A stretch of 10,694 nucleotides of DNA from an uncultured Alcaligenaceae bacterium. GTDB lineage: Bacteria; Pseudomonadota; Gammaproteobacteria; Burkholderiales; Burkholderiaceae_B. The notes beneath the pieces were generated by a model. It did no database searches and was not told the origin of the DNA. It saw nothing but the letters and a program-made list of their open reading frames with translations. Below, piece by piece: positions 1 through 7,846 of this stretch (the stretch's first letter is position 1; the number at the start of each line of letters is the position of its first letter). The position numbers and the translations under genes are program-made. The stretch spans positions 1 to 10,694 of the forward strand of contig CALCPT010000294.1 of the NCBI GenBank assembly GCA_937897265.1, given 5' to 3'.

Positions 1-116
1 ACTTTGAGTACATACCTGAACTCCAATGGAAATACGGCTACTTCTTTATCGTCGGCGGTATGGCAACAATCTGCGGCACGCTTTACTATCGTTTTAGAAA
101 AGCCAAGTGGCTTTAG
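1..116 (+). CDS. corA: CorA family divalent-cation channel, C-terminal fragment
   Basis: Only the last 37 codons are inside the window, read in the frame starting at base 3 and ending at TAG 114-116. The fragment begins FEYIPELQWKYGYFF, which fits the segment just after the GMN signature of CorA-type Mg2+/Co2+/Ni2+ channels (family pattern GMNFE.MPEL followed by a short loop and the second membrane helix). A hydrophobic stretch (FFIVGGMATICGTLYY) and a basic tail ending RKAKWL follow, as is usual for CorA, which ends in a short positively charged cytoplasmic tail. The GMN motif itself and the large cytoplasmic domain lie upstream of the window, so substrate preference cannot be judged. The gene runs in the same direction as the nuclease gene 47 bases downstream. 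The alternative is another member of the CorA/ZntB superfamily. Confidence 0.85.
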   Translation, partial: FEYIPELQWKYGYFFIVGGMATICGTLYYRFRKAKWL

Positions 117-163
117 TGCTTTGCGGCATCACTATGTTTAACAATCATTCTTCGAAGATCTCA

Positions 164-751
164 ATGAACGTTTATACAAAATCAACTCGTCCGACAAAAT
201 CTCTGGGCCGCTCTCTGTTGGGGTTGGCTGTTTTGGGTGCAATTGGACTAGGCTTTGCCGCTGACCTGAGCCGCCCTGTTCATGGTGCTGGTCAATACAC
301 GCTATCGGGCAAGATCGTACAAGTCTCGGACGGCGACACGGTCAATATTTTGATCAATAACGAAACGCACCGCATTCGCTTGGCGAGTATTGATGCACCC
401 GAAACCGCCCATGGTAGTAATCGGCCTGGCCAACCTTATGGCGAGGCCTCACGCAAACATCTTGCCGACTATGTGGCAGGTAAAACGCTTACCTTAATCT
501 GTTTCGAAAAAGATCAGTACGGACGCGACGTTTGTGATATCCCTGTCGGCGATACGACCGCCAATCGCCTGCAGGTTCAGCACGGCATGGCTTGGGCCAA
601 TCAGCAAGGGGGCGGCAAATATTTGCGTGATCAAAAATTAGTTGAACTCGAAAAAAAAGCAAAGCAGGCAAAGCAAGGTTTGTGGGCTGAGCCCCATGCC
701 ATCGCCCCTTGGGTGTGGCGCCACGATTGTTGGCAAAAGCAAAAATGCTAA
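164..751 (+). CDS. Secreted or membrane-anchored thermonuclease (SNase-like) family protein
   Basis: A 195-residue protein of the staphylococcal nuclease (SNase/TNase) family, which cleaves DNA and RNA with Ca2+. A basic N-terminus and hydrophobic stretch (residues about 17-33, SLLGLAVLGAIGLGFAA) indicate a signal peptide or membrane anchor, so it should act in the periplasm or outside the cell. The catalytic set is visible: Asp58 in DGDTV, Arg72, Asp77 and Glu80 in RLASIDAPE, and Arg121 in YGR; the Arg-Asp-Glu spacing matches SNase. The family's C-terminal helix ending in GLW is present, followed by a short tail. Four cysteines (113, 124, 189, 195) could form disulfides. The start is uncertain: ATG 164 is preferred because GAAG lies just upstream and the signal peptide then has a normal length. 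ATG 134 and GTG 107, which would overlap corA, are in frame. The stop codon overlaps the ATG of the next gene (TAATG), suggesting translational coupling to the ABC operon. Confidence 0.85.
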   Translation: MNVYTKSTRPTKSLGRSLLGLAVLGAIGLGFAADLSRPVHGAGQYTLSGKIVQVSDGDTVNILINNETHRIRLASIDAPETAHGSNRPGQPYGEASRKHLADYVAGKTLTLICFEKDQYGRDVCDIPVGDTTANRLQVQHGMAWANQQGGGKYLRDQKLVELEKKAKQAKQGLWAEPHAIAPWVWRHDCWQKQKC

Positions 752-3027
752 TGCTACGAACCTTGCGTAGCGTGTGTGCGGCCAAGCCTGTGCGTGTGGC
801 ACTGGTGGCTTCAGCCCTGCTGACCTCGGCGCTGCTCACCGCGTGCGGCCCGCAAGGTCTTGAGTCGCCGATTAATAGCCCGTATCTCTCGGGGGCTGAA
901 AGTCAAAATGTGTTGTACACCGCGTTTACGCAACGCTCGCCAAAGTTTCTCGATCCAGCTAAGTCCTACTCAACAGACGAGACGCCCTATACCTATAATA
1001 TTTACGAGCCTTTGTACGGCTACCACTATCTCAAACGCCCTTATGCCTTGACACCGCGCACCGCGGTTGAAGTGTCCGAGCCAAGTTTTGTGGATCTACG
1101 TGGCAACTCTTTGCCGGCCGACGCACCTGCCAAAGATATTGCAGAAAGCATCTACGACATCAAATTACGTCCTGGCATTTTGTATCAACCTCATCCGGTT
1201 TTTGCCCGACAAGCAGACGGTCGTTTTAGCTTTTGGCCACTTGAGGATCAAGCACTAAAAGATAAGTTTGTCATCGGTGATTTTAAACAGACGGGTACGC
1301 GTGAATTAACTGCCTTTGATTATGTTTATGCAATTCGTAGACTGGCAAGCCCGCGCGTGGCCTCACCTATTTTTGCAACCCTCGCTGACCATATTGTTGG
1401 GCTCCAGGCATACGGTAAGCGCCTGCGAGAAATCGACACTGCGCTGCGTAAAGATCTGCCGCCTGGTGCCCGAGATTTGCCATGGCTCGATTTGCGCGAG
1501 GCCGGCCTCTCGGGCGTCGAGGCGCTTGACGAGCACACTTTGCGTATTCGCGTGAAAGGCTTGTATCCACAATTTAAGTACTGGCTGGCGATGACCTTTG
1601 TGGCCCCCATCCCCTGGGAGGCAGATCGCTTTTACAGCCAGCCTGGCATGGCGCAACGTAATCTGTCTTTGAATTATTGGCCAGTCGGCACTGGGCCATA
1701 CATGCTGACTGAATCTTTGCAAAATCGTCGCCATGTCTTGGTGCGCAACCCTAATTTTCGGGGTGAGCCTTATCCTTGCGAGGGTGAGCCGCAAGATCGC
1801 GCTGCAGGGCTGTTGGCCGATTGCGGTAAGCGCACGCCGTTCATCGATAAGATTGTTTTTAATATTGAAAAAGAAAGTATCCCCTTGCAAGGTAAGTTTA
1901 TGCAAGGCTATTACGACATCCCGCAGGTAGATCGTGGCGATGCGGGGGTGGCCATGTTGGTGGCGGCAGGCGACTCGGCAGCAAAAGCTACGTTCTATGC
2001 TGAACACGGTATTCAATTGCCCACTACCGTCGAAGCGCAAATGCAGTACTTTGGTTTTAACTGGAAAGACCCGGTCGTGGGGATGGGTGACACGCCTGAA
2101 CGGCAAGTGCGTAACCGTAAGTTGCGCCAAGCGCTAAGCATTGCGTTTAACTGGGAAGAGTATGTCGCAATTTTTCAAAATGACCAAGCCCAGGTGGCTC
2201 AGGGGCCGATACCGCCAGGGATCCTAGGATACCAAGCGGGAGTCGAGGGGATCAATCGCGTAGTGTATGACGTCAAAGATGGCAAGCCGGTGCGTAAATC
2301 TCTTGAACAGGCCCGTGCATTATTAGCCGAGGCCGGCTACCCGAATGGGCGTGACGCGCAAACGGGTGAACCCTTGGTGCTGCATTTTGATTCGGCTAGT
2401 GGGGTAGGGGGGTCTAGCCCAACACTTGACTGGATGCGACGTCAATTTGCACAATTGGGTGTGCAGTTTGATGTACGCGCGACAGATTACAACCGCTTTC
2501 AAGAAAAAATGGCACGCGGTGTGGCGCAAATGTATATGTGGGGTTGGGTAGCTGATTACCCTGATGCCGAAAACTTTTTATTTCTGCTCTACGGTCCAAA
2601 TATCAAGGCAGGCAAGGGTGGTGAAAATGCCTCAAATTATGTGAACCCTGTCTACGATGCCTTGTTTGAAAAGATGCGTGATCTGCCTGATGGTCTTGAA
2701 AAAGAACAGGTTATCGCGCAAATGATTCAGTTATTGCAAGACGACGCGCCCTGGATGTTTGGTTTGTTTCCAAAGTCGGGTGGGGCGTTTCAGCAGTGGG
2801 TGGGTAATGCAAAGCCTACGCAGATGGTGCGCAACACCTTGCAGTATATGAAGATCGACTCCGAACTGCGCAGTAAAAAAATTGCCGAATGGAATCCGCC
2901 TGTGTGGTGGCCCTTGGTGTTGTTTGCTTTGTTGTTGTGTGCGATCGTTTGGCCGGCATGGCGTGCAGTGCGCCGTCAAGATCGGCAGACTGCCTTTGGC
3001 GACGCTGCTAACGAGGGGGCTCGATGA
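751..3027 (+). CDS. ABC transporter substrate-binding lipoprotein, family 5 (peptide type), with C-terminal membrane helix
   Basis: A 758-residue extracytoplasmic solute-binding protein of the SBP_bac_5 (DppA/OppA/YejA-like) family; it captures the ligand and delivers it to the permeases encoded next. The N-terminus has a lipoprotein signal with lipobox LLTAC (Cys32). Family features follow in order: LDPAKSYSTDETPYTYNIYE near residues 67-86, GTGPYML at 313-319, RNRKLRQALSIAFNWEEY at 454-471 and WGWVADYPDAENFLF at 597-611. It is longer than a usual DppA (about 500-550 residues). Two cysteines (343 and 358) could form a disulfide. Unusually, a hydrophobic segment (719-737, WWPLVLFALLLCAIVWPAW) followed by an arginine-rich tail near the C-terminus predicts a second membrane anchor. 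ATG 751 overlaps the nuclease stop; in-frame ATG 745 and TTG 709 are possible starts. The 3' end overlaps the next gene by four bases (ATGA). The ligand is unknown; peptides are the default guess for the family. Confidence 0.87.
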   Translation: MLRTLRSVCAAKPVRVALVASALLTSALLTACGPQGLESPINSPYLSGAESQNVLYTAFTQRSPKFLDPAKSYSTDETPYTYNIYEPLYGYHYLKRPYALTPRTAVEVSEPSFVDLRGNSLPADAPAKDIAESIYDIKLRPGILYQPHPVFARQADGRFSFWPLEDQALKDKFVIGDFKQTGTRELTAFDYVYAIRRLASPRVASPIFATLADHIVGLQAYGKRLREIDTALRKDLPPGARDLPWLDLREAGLSGVEALDEHTLRIRVKGLYPQFKYWLAMTFVAPIPWEADRFYSQPGMAQRNLSLNYWPVGTGPYMLTESLQNRRHVLVRNPNFRGEPYPCEGEPQDRAAGLLADCGKRTPFIDKIVFNIEKESIPLQGKFMQGYYDIPQVDRGDAGVAMLVAAGDSAAKATFYAEHGIQLPTTVEAQMQYFGFNWKDPVVGMGDTPERQVRNRKLRQALSIAFNWEEYVAIFQNDQAQVAQGPIPPGILGYQAGVEGINRVVYDVKDGKPVRKSLEQARALLAEAGYPNGRDAQTGEPLVLHFDSASGVGGSSPTLDWMRRQFAQLGVQFDVRATDYNRFQEKMARGVAQMYMWGWVADYPDAENFLFLLYGPNIKAGKGGENASNYVNPVYDALFEKMRDLPDGLEKEQVIAQMIQLLQDDAPWMFGLFPKSGGAFQQWVGNAKPTQMVRNTLQYMKIDSELRSKKIAEWNPPVWWPLVLFALLLCAIVWPAWRAVRRQDRQTAFGDAANEGAR
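3013..3019 (+). promoter_or_regulatory. Strong ribosome binding site for the DppB-like permease
   Basis: GAGGGGG lies four bases before ATG 3024, inside the end of the binding-protein gene. Together with the ATGA stop/start overlap it fixes the permease start and points to coupled translation. Confidence 0.6.
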
Positions 3028-4001
3028 TTGGGTATGTTGTGCGACGCTTGCTTTACGGCGTGCTGATTTTGTTGGGCGTTAATCTTTTCACTTTTATTTT
3101 GTTTTTTGCCGTTAACACGCCTGATGACATGGCACGCCTGGCCATTGGTGGGCAACGCGTCAGCGCCGATGCCGTCGAAAAATGGAAAATAGAACGTGGG
3201 TACGACAAGCCCTTATTCTTGAACGTCAAACAAGAAGGCACAAAAAAATACACGGAAACGATTTTTTATCAGCGCTCCGTACCCTTACTAACGTTTGATT
3301 TTGGTGCGTCAGACGAGGGCCGTGATATTGGTCGCGAAATCAAAGCCCGGATGTGGCCAAGCTTGGCGCTCGCGGTGCCTACCTTCGTGTTGGGGCTGGC
3401 GCTGAGTATTGTCTTCTCGCTTGTGTTGGTGTTCTTTCGAACAACCGCACTAGATTTTTGGGGAGTCGTAGTGTGTGTTGTGATGCTCTCTATTTCAAGC
3501 TTGTTTTATATCATTGCAGGGCAATGGTTATTTTCAAAAATCTTAAGGCTTGTGCCGTATTCAGGCTTTGCGGGTGGTTGGGATACTCTTAAGTTTTTAG
3601 CTTTACCCATTGTCGTGGCGGTCATTGCTGGCTTAGGTTCTGAAGCTCGGTTTTTGCGCAGTTTGTTTTTAGAAGAGATCGGTAAAGATTACGTGCGTAC
3701 GGCTCGTGCCAAAGGTTTAAGTGAGCGCGTGGTGCTGTTTAAGCATGTCTTGCGCAATGCGCTGTTGCCTATCTTGACGGGGGCGGTCGCCTCCCTGCCG
3801 CTGCTGTTCATGGGTAGTCTGATCTCAGAGTCATTTTTTGGGATTCCCGGGCTAGGTAGCTACACCCTTGATGCGCTCAGTGGGCAGGATTTTTCTATTG
3901 TGCGTGCCATGGTGTTTTTAGGCGCGTCTCTGTATATCGTTGGCTTGATCATGGCGGATATCTCGTACACGCTCGCCGATCCGCGCGTGCGCTTCGAGTA
4001 A
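3024..4001 (+). CDS. ABC transporter permease, DppB/OppB-like
   Basis: A 325-residue inner-membrane permease of the binding-protein-dependent transport family, pairing with the DppC-like domain encoded next to form the translocation pore. The N-terminal helix (about residues 4-29, after MIGYVVRRLLYG) is typical of DppB/OppB/YejB. An extracytoplasmic segment (about 30-108) contains VEKWKIERGYDKPLF, matching the family's 'LGLDKPL' region. Further helices follow at about 113-138, 144-170, 190-206, 250-270 and 293-313. The cytoplasmic EAA coupling loop is clear at about 222-250 (DYVRTARAKGLSERVVLFKH), and the end, ADPRVRFE, is the usual family ending. The start is set by a strong Shine-Dalgarno sequence and a four-base overlap with the upstream stop. 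The next gene begins five bases after this stop, so the two are surely co-transcribed. Confidence 0.9.
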   Translation: MIGYVVRRLLYGVLILLGVNLFTFILFFAVNTPDDMARLAIGGQRVSADAVEKWKIERGYDKPLFLNVKQEGTKKYTETIFYQRSVPLLTFDFGASDEGRDIGREIKARMWPSLALAVPTFVLGLALSIVFSLVLVFFRTTALDFWGVVVCVVMLSISSLFYIIAGQWLFSKILRLVPYSGFAGGWDTLKFLALPIVVAVIAGLGSEARFLRSLFLEEIGKDYVRTARAKGLSERVVLFKHVLRNALLPILTGAVASLPLLFMGSLISESFFGIPGLGSYTLDALSGQDFSIVRAMVFLGASLYIVGLIMADISYTLADPRVRFE

Positions 4002-4006
4002 ATATC

Positions 4007-7000
4007 ATGCCTAAAATCATATTTCTCTGGACTGATATCGCGCTCTTTGCGTTGTTGCTCGCGGTGCTGACATACGCTTGGCATGTCTCGCGATCGCCTG
4101 CGTTACGGGCAACCTGGGCGAGAGTGGCACGCAGCACGCCTGCGATGTGTTCGGCTGTCGTGCTTTTAGTGTTTGTTGTCATTGGTTTGCTCGACTCGCT
4201 GCACTATCAGCCACGCTTACCGCCGGTTGCAGGCTCGCCCGCTAACGCTGCGCCGATTTACGCACCAAAGGTAAAGTCGTTGCTTGATGCCTTGCTAGAA
4301 GATACTGCGTTTGCGCGGCCTGAAAAAACCTATTCAGCCCCGCTAGCCTGGTTGCAATATACAAAAGAGTCGATTCTGCAAGAGGGTGGCGAACCACGTC
4401 GCGACTTTCCGCGTTTGCGGTTTGGCGGTAAGCATCTGACAGCACCAGAGGCGCAGTGGGGTGCCGACGTTGCTAAGCGCCTGCTGCTTGGGACGGTCGC
4501 AGGTCTGCTAGTGGCCTGCTTGGTGATTGCGTTGACCTTGAGTTTGGTGGGGCGAGGTGAAACTGAAATCCCCTGGCGGGCAATCTTAATCACAACGACT
4601 GTAGTGTGCCTGCTCTTTGGCGCGGTATTCGGCTTGGCGTCGGGGTATCACGTGCTCGGTACGGATCGCACGGGTAACGATGTCTTGTGGCAGGCGTTAA
4701 AAAGTATCCGCACTGCTTGGGTCATCGGAAGCTTGGCTACCGTTGCGATGCTTCCGCCGGCTTTGATGTTTGGTATTTCAGCGGGTTATTTCAAAGGCTG
4801 GATTGATGATGTGATCCAGTACATCTACACAACGCTCACCTCGATTCCTGGGGTGCTATTAATTGGGGCTTGCGTGTTGATGATGCAGGTCTACATGGAT
4901 GCTAACCCTGGTATGTTTCCAACCTCGGCACAGCGCGCTGACTTGCGTTTGTTTTTGCTGTGCATGATCTTGGGCTTGACCGGCTGGGCGGGCTTATGTC
5001 GCTTGCTACGCGCCGAGGCGCTTAAGTTGCGCGAGCTTGAATACGTGCAGGCTGCGCGTGCCTTCGGGATCTCGCACCTGCGCATCATGGCTCGTCACCT
5101 ATTGCCTAACTTGATGCACATCGTACTCATTACGGTAGTGCTCCAATTTTCGGGGCTGGTACTTTACGAAGCAGTCTTGTCGTATCTAGGGATTGGTGTC
5201 GATCCTAGTATGAACTCGTTTGGGTCGATGATCGAGAAAGCACGGCTAGAGATGTCGCGCGATCCGATGATTTGGTGGAACTTGCTGACCGCCTTTGTGT
5301 TTATGCTGGCATTAGTGTTGTCGGCGAATTTGTTTTCCGATGCCGTCCGCGATGCGTTTGATCCTCGAACACGGGCGTTTAGGCCTAAGCGTTTCAAACT
5401 GAGCTCACGAGCGCTGGGCTCAAGCGAGGGTGCAGCGGCTGGTGCGACTTCGTCCGCTGCGTCTGCAGTGCTAAACGTCACCGGTCTAAACATCGCAATC
5501 GACACTGACGATCAGGTCCGCTTCGCTGTGAAGGCCTTAGCCTTGGCGATTCACCGTGGTGAAACCTTCGCCTTAGTGGGCGAGTCGGGGTCGGGTAAAA
5601 GTATGACCGCGATGGCGTTGATGCGTTTATTGCCCGAGGCTTTGCGAGTGGTGGGCGGACGCGTCGAGCTTCAAGGTGCAGATTTAACGCGACTCTCTGA
5701 AGCTGCGATGCGCTCAGCACGCGGTGCACGTGCGGGTATGATTTTTCAAGAGCCCGGTACAAGTTTGAACCCTGTGATGCGCATTGGCGAACAAATCCTT
5801 GAGCCGATCGAACGACACACTACGTTACGCGGTGCACAAGCCCGCGCCCGTGCTGTGCAATGGTTAGGCCGCGTGGGTATCCCAGATCCCGAGGTTCGCA
5901 TTGACGATTATCCTTTTCAGTTCTCTGGGGGACAAAAGCAGCGAATCATGATTGCGATTGCGCTGGCGGCTGAGCCTGAATTGTTGATCGCCGATGAGCC
6001 TACGACGGCGCTGGATGTCACGGTGCAAGCGCAAGTGTTGGCGCTTTTGGCTGACATTCAAAAAGAAATGGGGATGGCGGTCTTGCTCATTACCCACGAC
6101 CTGGCGGTTGTGCGCCACGTGGCAAATACCGTTGCATTGATGCGCTATGGTGAGATCGTTGAAACTGCGCCTGCTGATGAGTTTTTTGCCTCGCCTAAGC
6201 ATCCGTACGCCCGCGAATTGTTTGAGGCCATCCCAACCTTTGCAAAACGTGGAAGAGCCTTATCGGCGCAGGGGCAAGTGCGTGAGGGACTTGGGCAGAG
6301 CGACACAGCGGCGCAGTCAGGCATTTTGCAGGTAGGGGCAACTGCGACGAATTCGAACGCTAAGTTGAGTGCGGGGTCTGTCGGCGAAGCGACTGAGGTC
6401 TTGCGCGTTGAACAACTACAAGTGCATTACCCAATTCGTAAAGGCCTGTTACGTCGAATCGTGGCCTACAACAAGGTGGTGCAAGGCGTAAGCTTTACGC
6501 TTCATGCCAACGAAACGCTCGCCTTGGTTGGGGGATCTGGCTGCGGTAAGACGACTATTGCCAAAACCTTGCTCAGGCTGTTAGACGGCACTGCCTCGAT
6601 CAAGGGCTCTGCGGCTGTTGAGGGCGCCGATATTCTGCACGCCTCTGGCGCGGTACTCAAAGCCTTGCGCGGTCAGATTCAAATCGTATTTCAAGATCCT
6701 TTTGCTTCGCTTGACCCGCGCATGCGAGTCGGTGCCATTTTGCAAGAAGGGATTGCTGCGCTTCGCCCCGAATGGTCGGCCGCCGAGCAAGCGCGCCGCA
6801 TTGCATACCTGCTTGAGCGCGTCGGTTTGCCAGGGAACTCAGCCTTGCGTTATCCGCACGAGTTTTCGGGTGGTCAGCGCCAGCGTATTGCGATCGCACG
6901 TGCGCTTGCCGTTGAACCGAAGATATTGATTCTTGACGAGCCGACTTCGGCTCTTGACGTCTCGGTACAGGCTCAAATTCTTGATCTTTTGCAAGATCTG

Positions 7001-7201
7001 CAGCGCGAAACTGGGATGGCGTACTTATTTATTACGCATAATTTTGGCGTGGTCGAATACTTTGCCGATCGCGTGGCGGTGATGGATGCAGGGCACATCG
7101 TTGAATTGGGCACTGCGGCACAAGTGTTGCAGGCGCCTGCCCATGCCGTGACCAAAGAATTATTGGCTGCGGTGCCACGGCTCGATTTTGCGTCTCTCTA
7201 G
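4007..7201 (+). CDS. Fused ABC importer protein: DppC-like permease plus two tandem ATPase domains
   Basis: A 1064-residue chain with three functional parts. Residues 1 to about 455 form a DppC/OppC-like permease, with the motif HVLGTDRTGNDV at 215-226 and the EAA loop LEYVQAARAFGISHLRIMAR at 344-363. An Ala/Ser/Gly-rich linker (about 465-487) leads to ATPase 1: Walker A GESGSGKS 525-532, Q-loop Gln581, signature FSGGQ 639-643, Walker B Asp663/Glu664, switch His697, then the oligopeptide-type HPYARELF. A second low-complexity linker (about 745-797) leads to ATPase 2: Walker A GGSGCGKT 842-849, Gln896, SGGQ 954-957, Asp977/Glu978, His1011, then HAVTKELLAAVP. All nucleotide-binding motifs look intact in both halves. 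The tandem ATPases resemble YejF or DppD-DppF; their fusion to the permease is the odd point. The permease also carries about 150 residues, with two extra predicted helices (158-182 and 191-212), between its first family helix and the LGTD motif. GTG 5468 is in frame near the ATPase start but has no ribosome binding site. Confidence 0.9.
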   Translation: MPKIIFLWTDIALFALLLAVLTYAWHVSRSPALRATWARVARSTPAMCSAVVLLVFVVIGLLDSLHYQPRLPPVAGSPANAAPIYAPKVKSLLDALLEDTAFARPEKTYSAPLAWLQYTKESILQEGGEPRRDFPRLRFGGKHLTAPEAQWGADVAKRLLLGTVAGLLVACLVIALTLSLVGRGETEIPWRAILITTTVVCLLFGAVFGLASGYHVLGTDRTGNDVLWQALKSIRTAWVIGSLATVAMLPPALMFGISAGYFKGWIDDVIQYIYTTLTSIPGVLLIGACVLMMQVYMDANPGMFPTSAQRADLRLFLLCMILGLTGWAGLCRLLRAEALKLRELEYVQAARAFGISHLRIMARHLLPNLMHIVLITVVLQFSGLVLYEAVLSYLGIGVDPSMNSFGSMIEKARLEMSRDPMIWWNLLTAFVFMLALVLSANLFSDAVRDAFDPRTRAFRPKRFKLSSRALGSSEGAAAGATSSAASAVLNVTGLNIAIDTDDQVRFAVKALALAIHRGETFALVGESGSGKSMTAMALMRLLPEALRVVGGRVELQGADLTRLSEAAMRSARGARAGMIFQEPGTSLNPVMRIGEQILEPIERHTTLRGAQARARAVQWLGRVGIPDPEVRIDDYPFQFSGGQKQRIMIAIALAAEPELLIADEPTTALDVTVQAQVLALLADIQKEMGMAVLLITHDLAVVRHVANTVALMRYGEIVETAPADEFFASPKHPYARELFEAIPTFAKRGRALSAQGQVREGLGQSDTAAQSGILQVGATATNSNAKLSAGSVGEATEVLRVEQLQVHYPIRKGLLRRIVAYNKVVQGVSFTLHANETLALVGGSGCGKTTIAKTLLRLLDGTASIKGSAAVEGADILHASGAVLKALRGQIQIVFQDPFASLDPRMRVGAILQEGIAALRPEWSAAEQARRIAYLLERVGLPGNSALRYPHEFSGGQRQRIAIARALAVEPKILILDEPTSALDVSVQAQILDLLQDLQRETGMAYLFITHNFGVVEYFADRVAVMDAGHIVELGTAAQVLQAPAHAVTKELLAAVPRLDFASL

Positions 7202-7215
7202 TAGATCTCCGTCGC

Positions 7216-7244
7216 TCACTGCCGATTGTGCCCTCCGGTATACT
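7216..7244 (+). promoter_or_regulatory. Possible sigma70-type promoter for the DUF1178 gene
   Basis: TATACT at 7239-7244 is a good -10 hexamer. The hexamer 17 bases upstream (TCACTG, 7216-7221) is a poor -35. It lies in the 85-base gap after the ABC operon, 42 bases before ATG 7287. The downstream GGGG-ATTTAG-CCCC inverted repeat (7261-7274) has no T-run, so no terminator separates the two units and read-through is possible. Confidence 0.35.
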
Positions 7245-7286
7245 TCTAAGCTTGAAATACGGGGATTTAGCCCCAATTAAAAGGTT

Positions 7287-7790
7287 ATGGGACTCAAAGT
7301 TTTCGATCTTGAATGCGGTAATCGCCATCTTTTTGAGGGCTGGTTCAGCTCGCACGAAGATTACGATTCACAGCAAGCGCGGGGCTTGATTAGCTGTCCG
7401 CTGTGCCAAAACGACAAAATCGAAAAGCGCCTATCTGCGCCTAGGCTCAATGTGGGTCATTTTGACCAGCCTCGTCTTGAAACAAATGCCTCAGCAGATG
7501 CCACTGCCGCTGCACAAGAAGCCTCGCGCAACTTGATCGCAGCCAATCCTGAGGCAGCGCAGCTCATGCAAATGCAGGCGGCAGTGCTTCAGCAGATGCG
7601 CGAGTTTGTCAGCAAAACCGAAAACGTTGGCGATCGCTTCGCCGACGAGGCACGTCGAATTCACGAAGGTGAGTCCGATGAGCGTCCGATTCGTGGCACT
7701 GCTACCCGTGAAGAGCGCGAAGCTCTGGCCGAAGACGGTATCGCTGTTGTTGCGCTGCCAGATTTTCTGGATACTGATCGTCTGCAGTGA
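7287..7790 (+). CDS. DUF1178 family protein
   Basis: A 167-residue protein recognisable as DUF1178 from its start (MGLKVFDLECGNRHLFEGWF), a proteobacterial family of unknown function. Cys10, His14 and the pair Cys37/Cys40 (CPLC) look like a small zinc-ribbon-type site; metal binding is inferred, not shown. After about residue 50 comes a variable, Ala/Gln-rich stretch, probably helical (about 65-105, including AAQLMQMQAAVLQQM). The C-terminal part (about 118-167) has the well-conserved segment DRFADEARRIHEGESDERPI followed by RGTATREEREALAEDGI, and the protein ends in an acidic tail. No signal peptide is seen, so it is cytoplasmic. The AAGG before ATG 7287 is only two bases away, closer than usual for a Shine-Dalgarno, but the family N-terminus supports this start. 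The YkgJ-type gene 56 bases downstream is probably co-transcribed. Confidence 0.85.
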   Translation: MGLKVFDLECGNRHLFEGWFSSHEDYDSQQARGLISCPLCQNDKIEKRLSAPRLNVGHFDQPRLETNASADATAAAQEASRNLIAANPEAAQLMQMQAAVLQQMREFVSKTENVGDRFADEARRIHEGESDERPIRGTATREEREALAEDGIAVVALPDFLDTDRLQ

Positions 7791-7846
7791 GTCAACACCG
7801 ATGCCAAAGCCGGTATGCGACTGACGACTGATAGTGCCGCGGCGTC

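Noticed and set aside
709-750. TTG 709 as the start of the substrate-binding protein
   Set aside because: It would place extra residues ahead of a normal lipoprotein signal and overlap the nuclease gene by 43 bases; ATG 751 (or 745) gives a typical signal peptide and a stop/start overlap.
1363-2130. 255-codon open frame on the minus strand inside the binding-protein gene
   Set aside because: It lies wholly opposite a clearly coding family-5 binding protein, has no recognisable motif and no ribosome binding site; it is a shadow of codon bias.
5468-5470. Internal GTG as a separate start for the ATPase half of the fusion
   Set aside because: No Shine-Dalgarno sequence precedes it and the upstream frame stays open through the linker, so one fused protein is the simpler reading.
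7261-7274. GGGG-ATTTAG-CCCC inverted repeat as a terminator or riboswitch
   Set aside because: The stem is only four base pairs, no T-run follows, and no wider conserved fold is visible in the 85-base gap.
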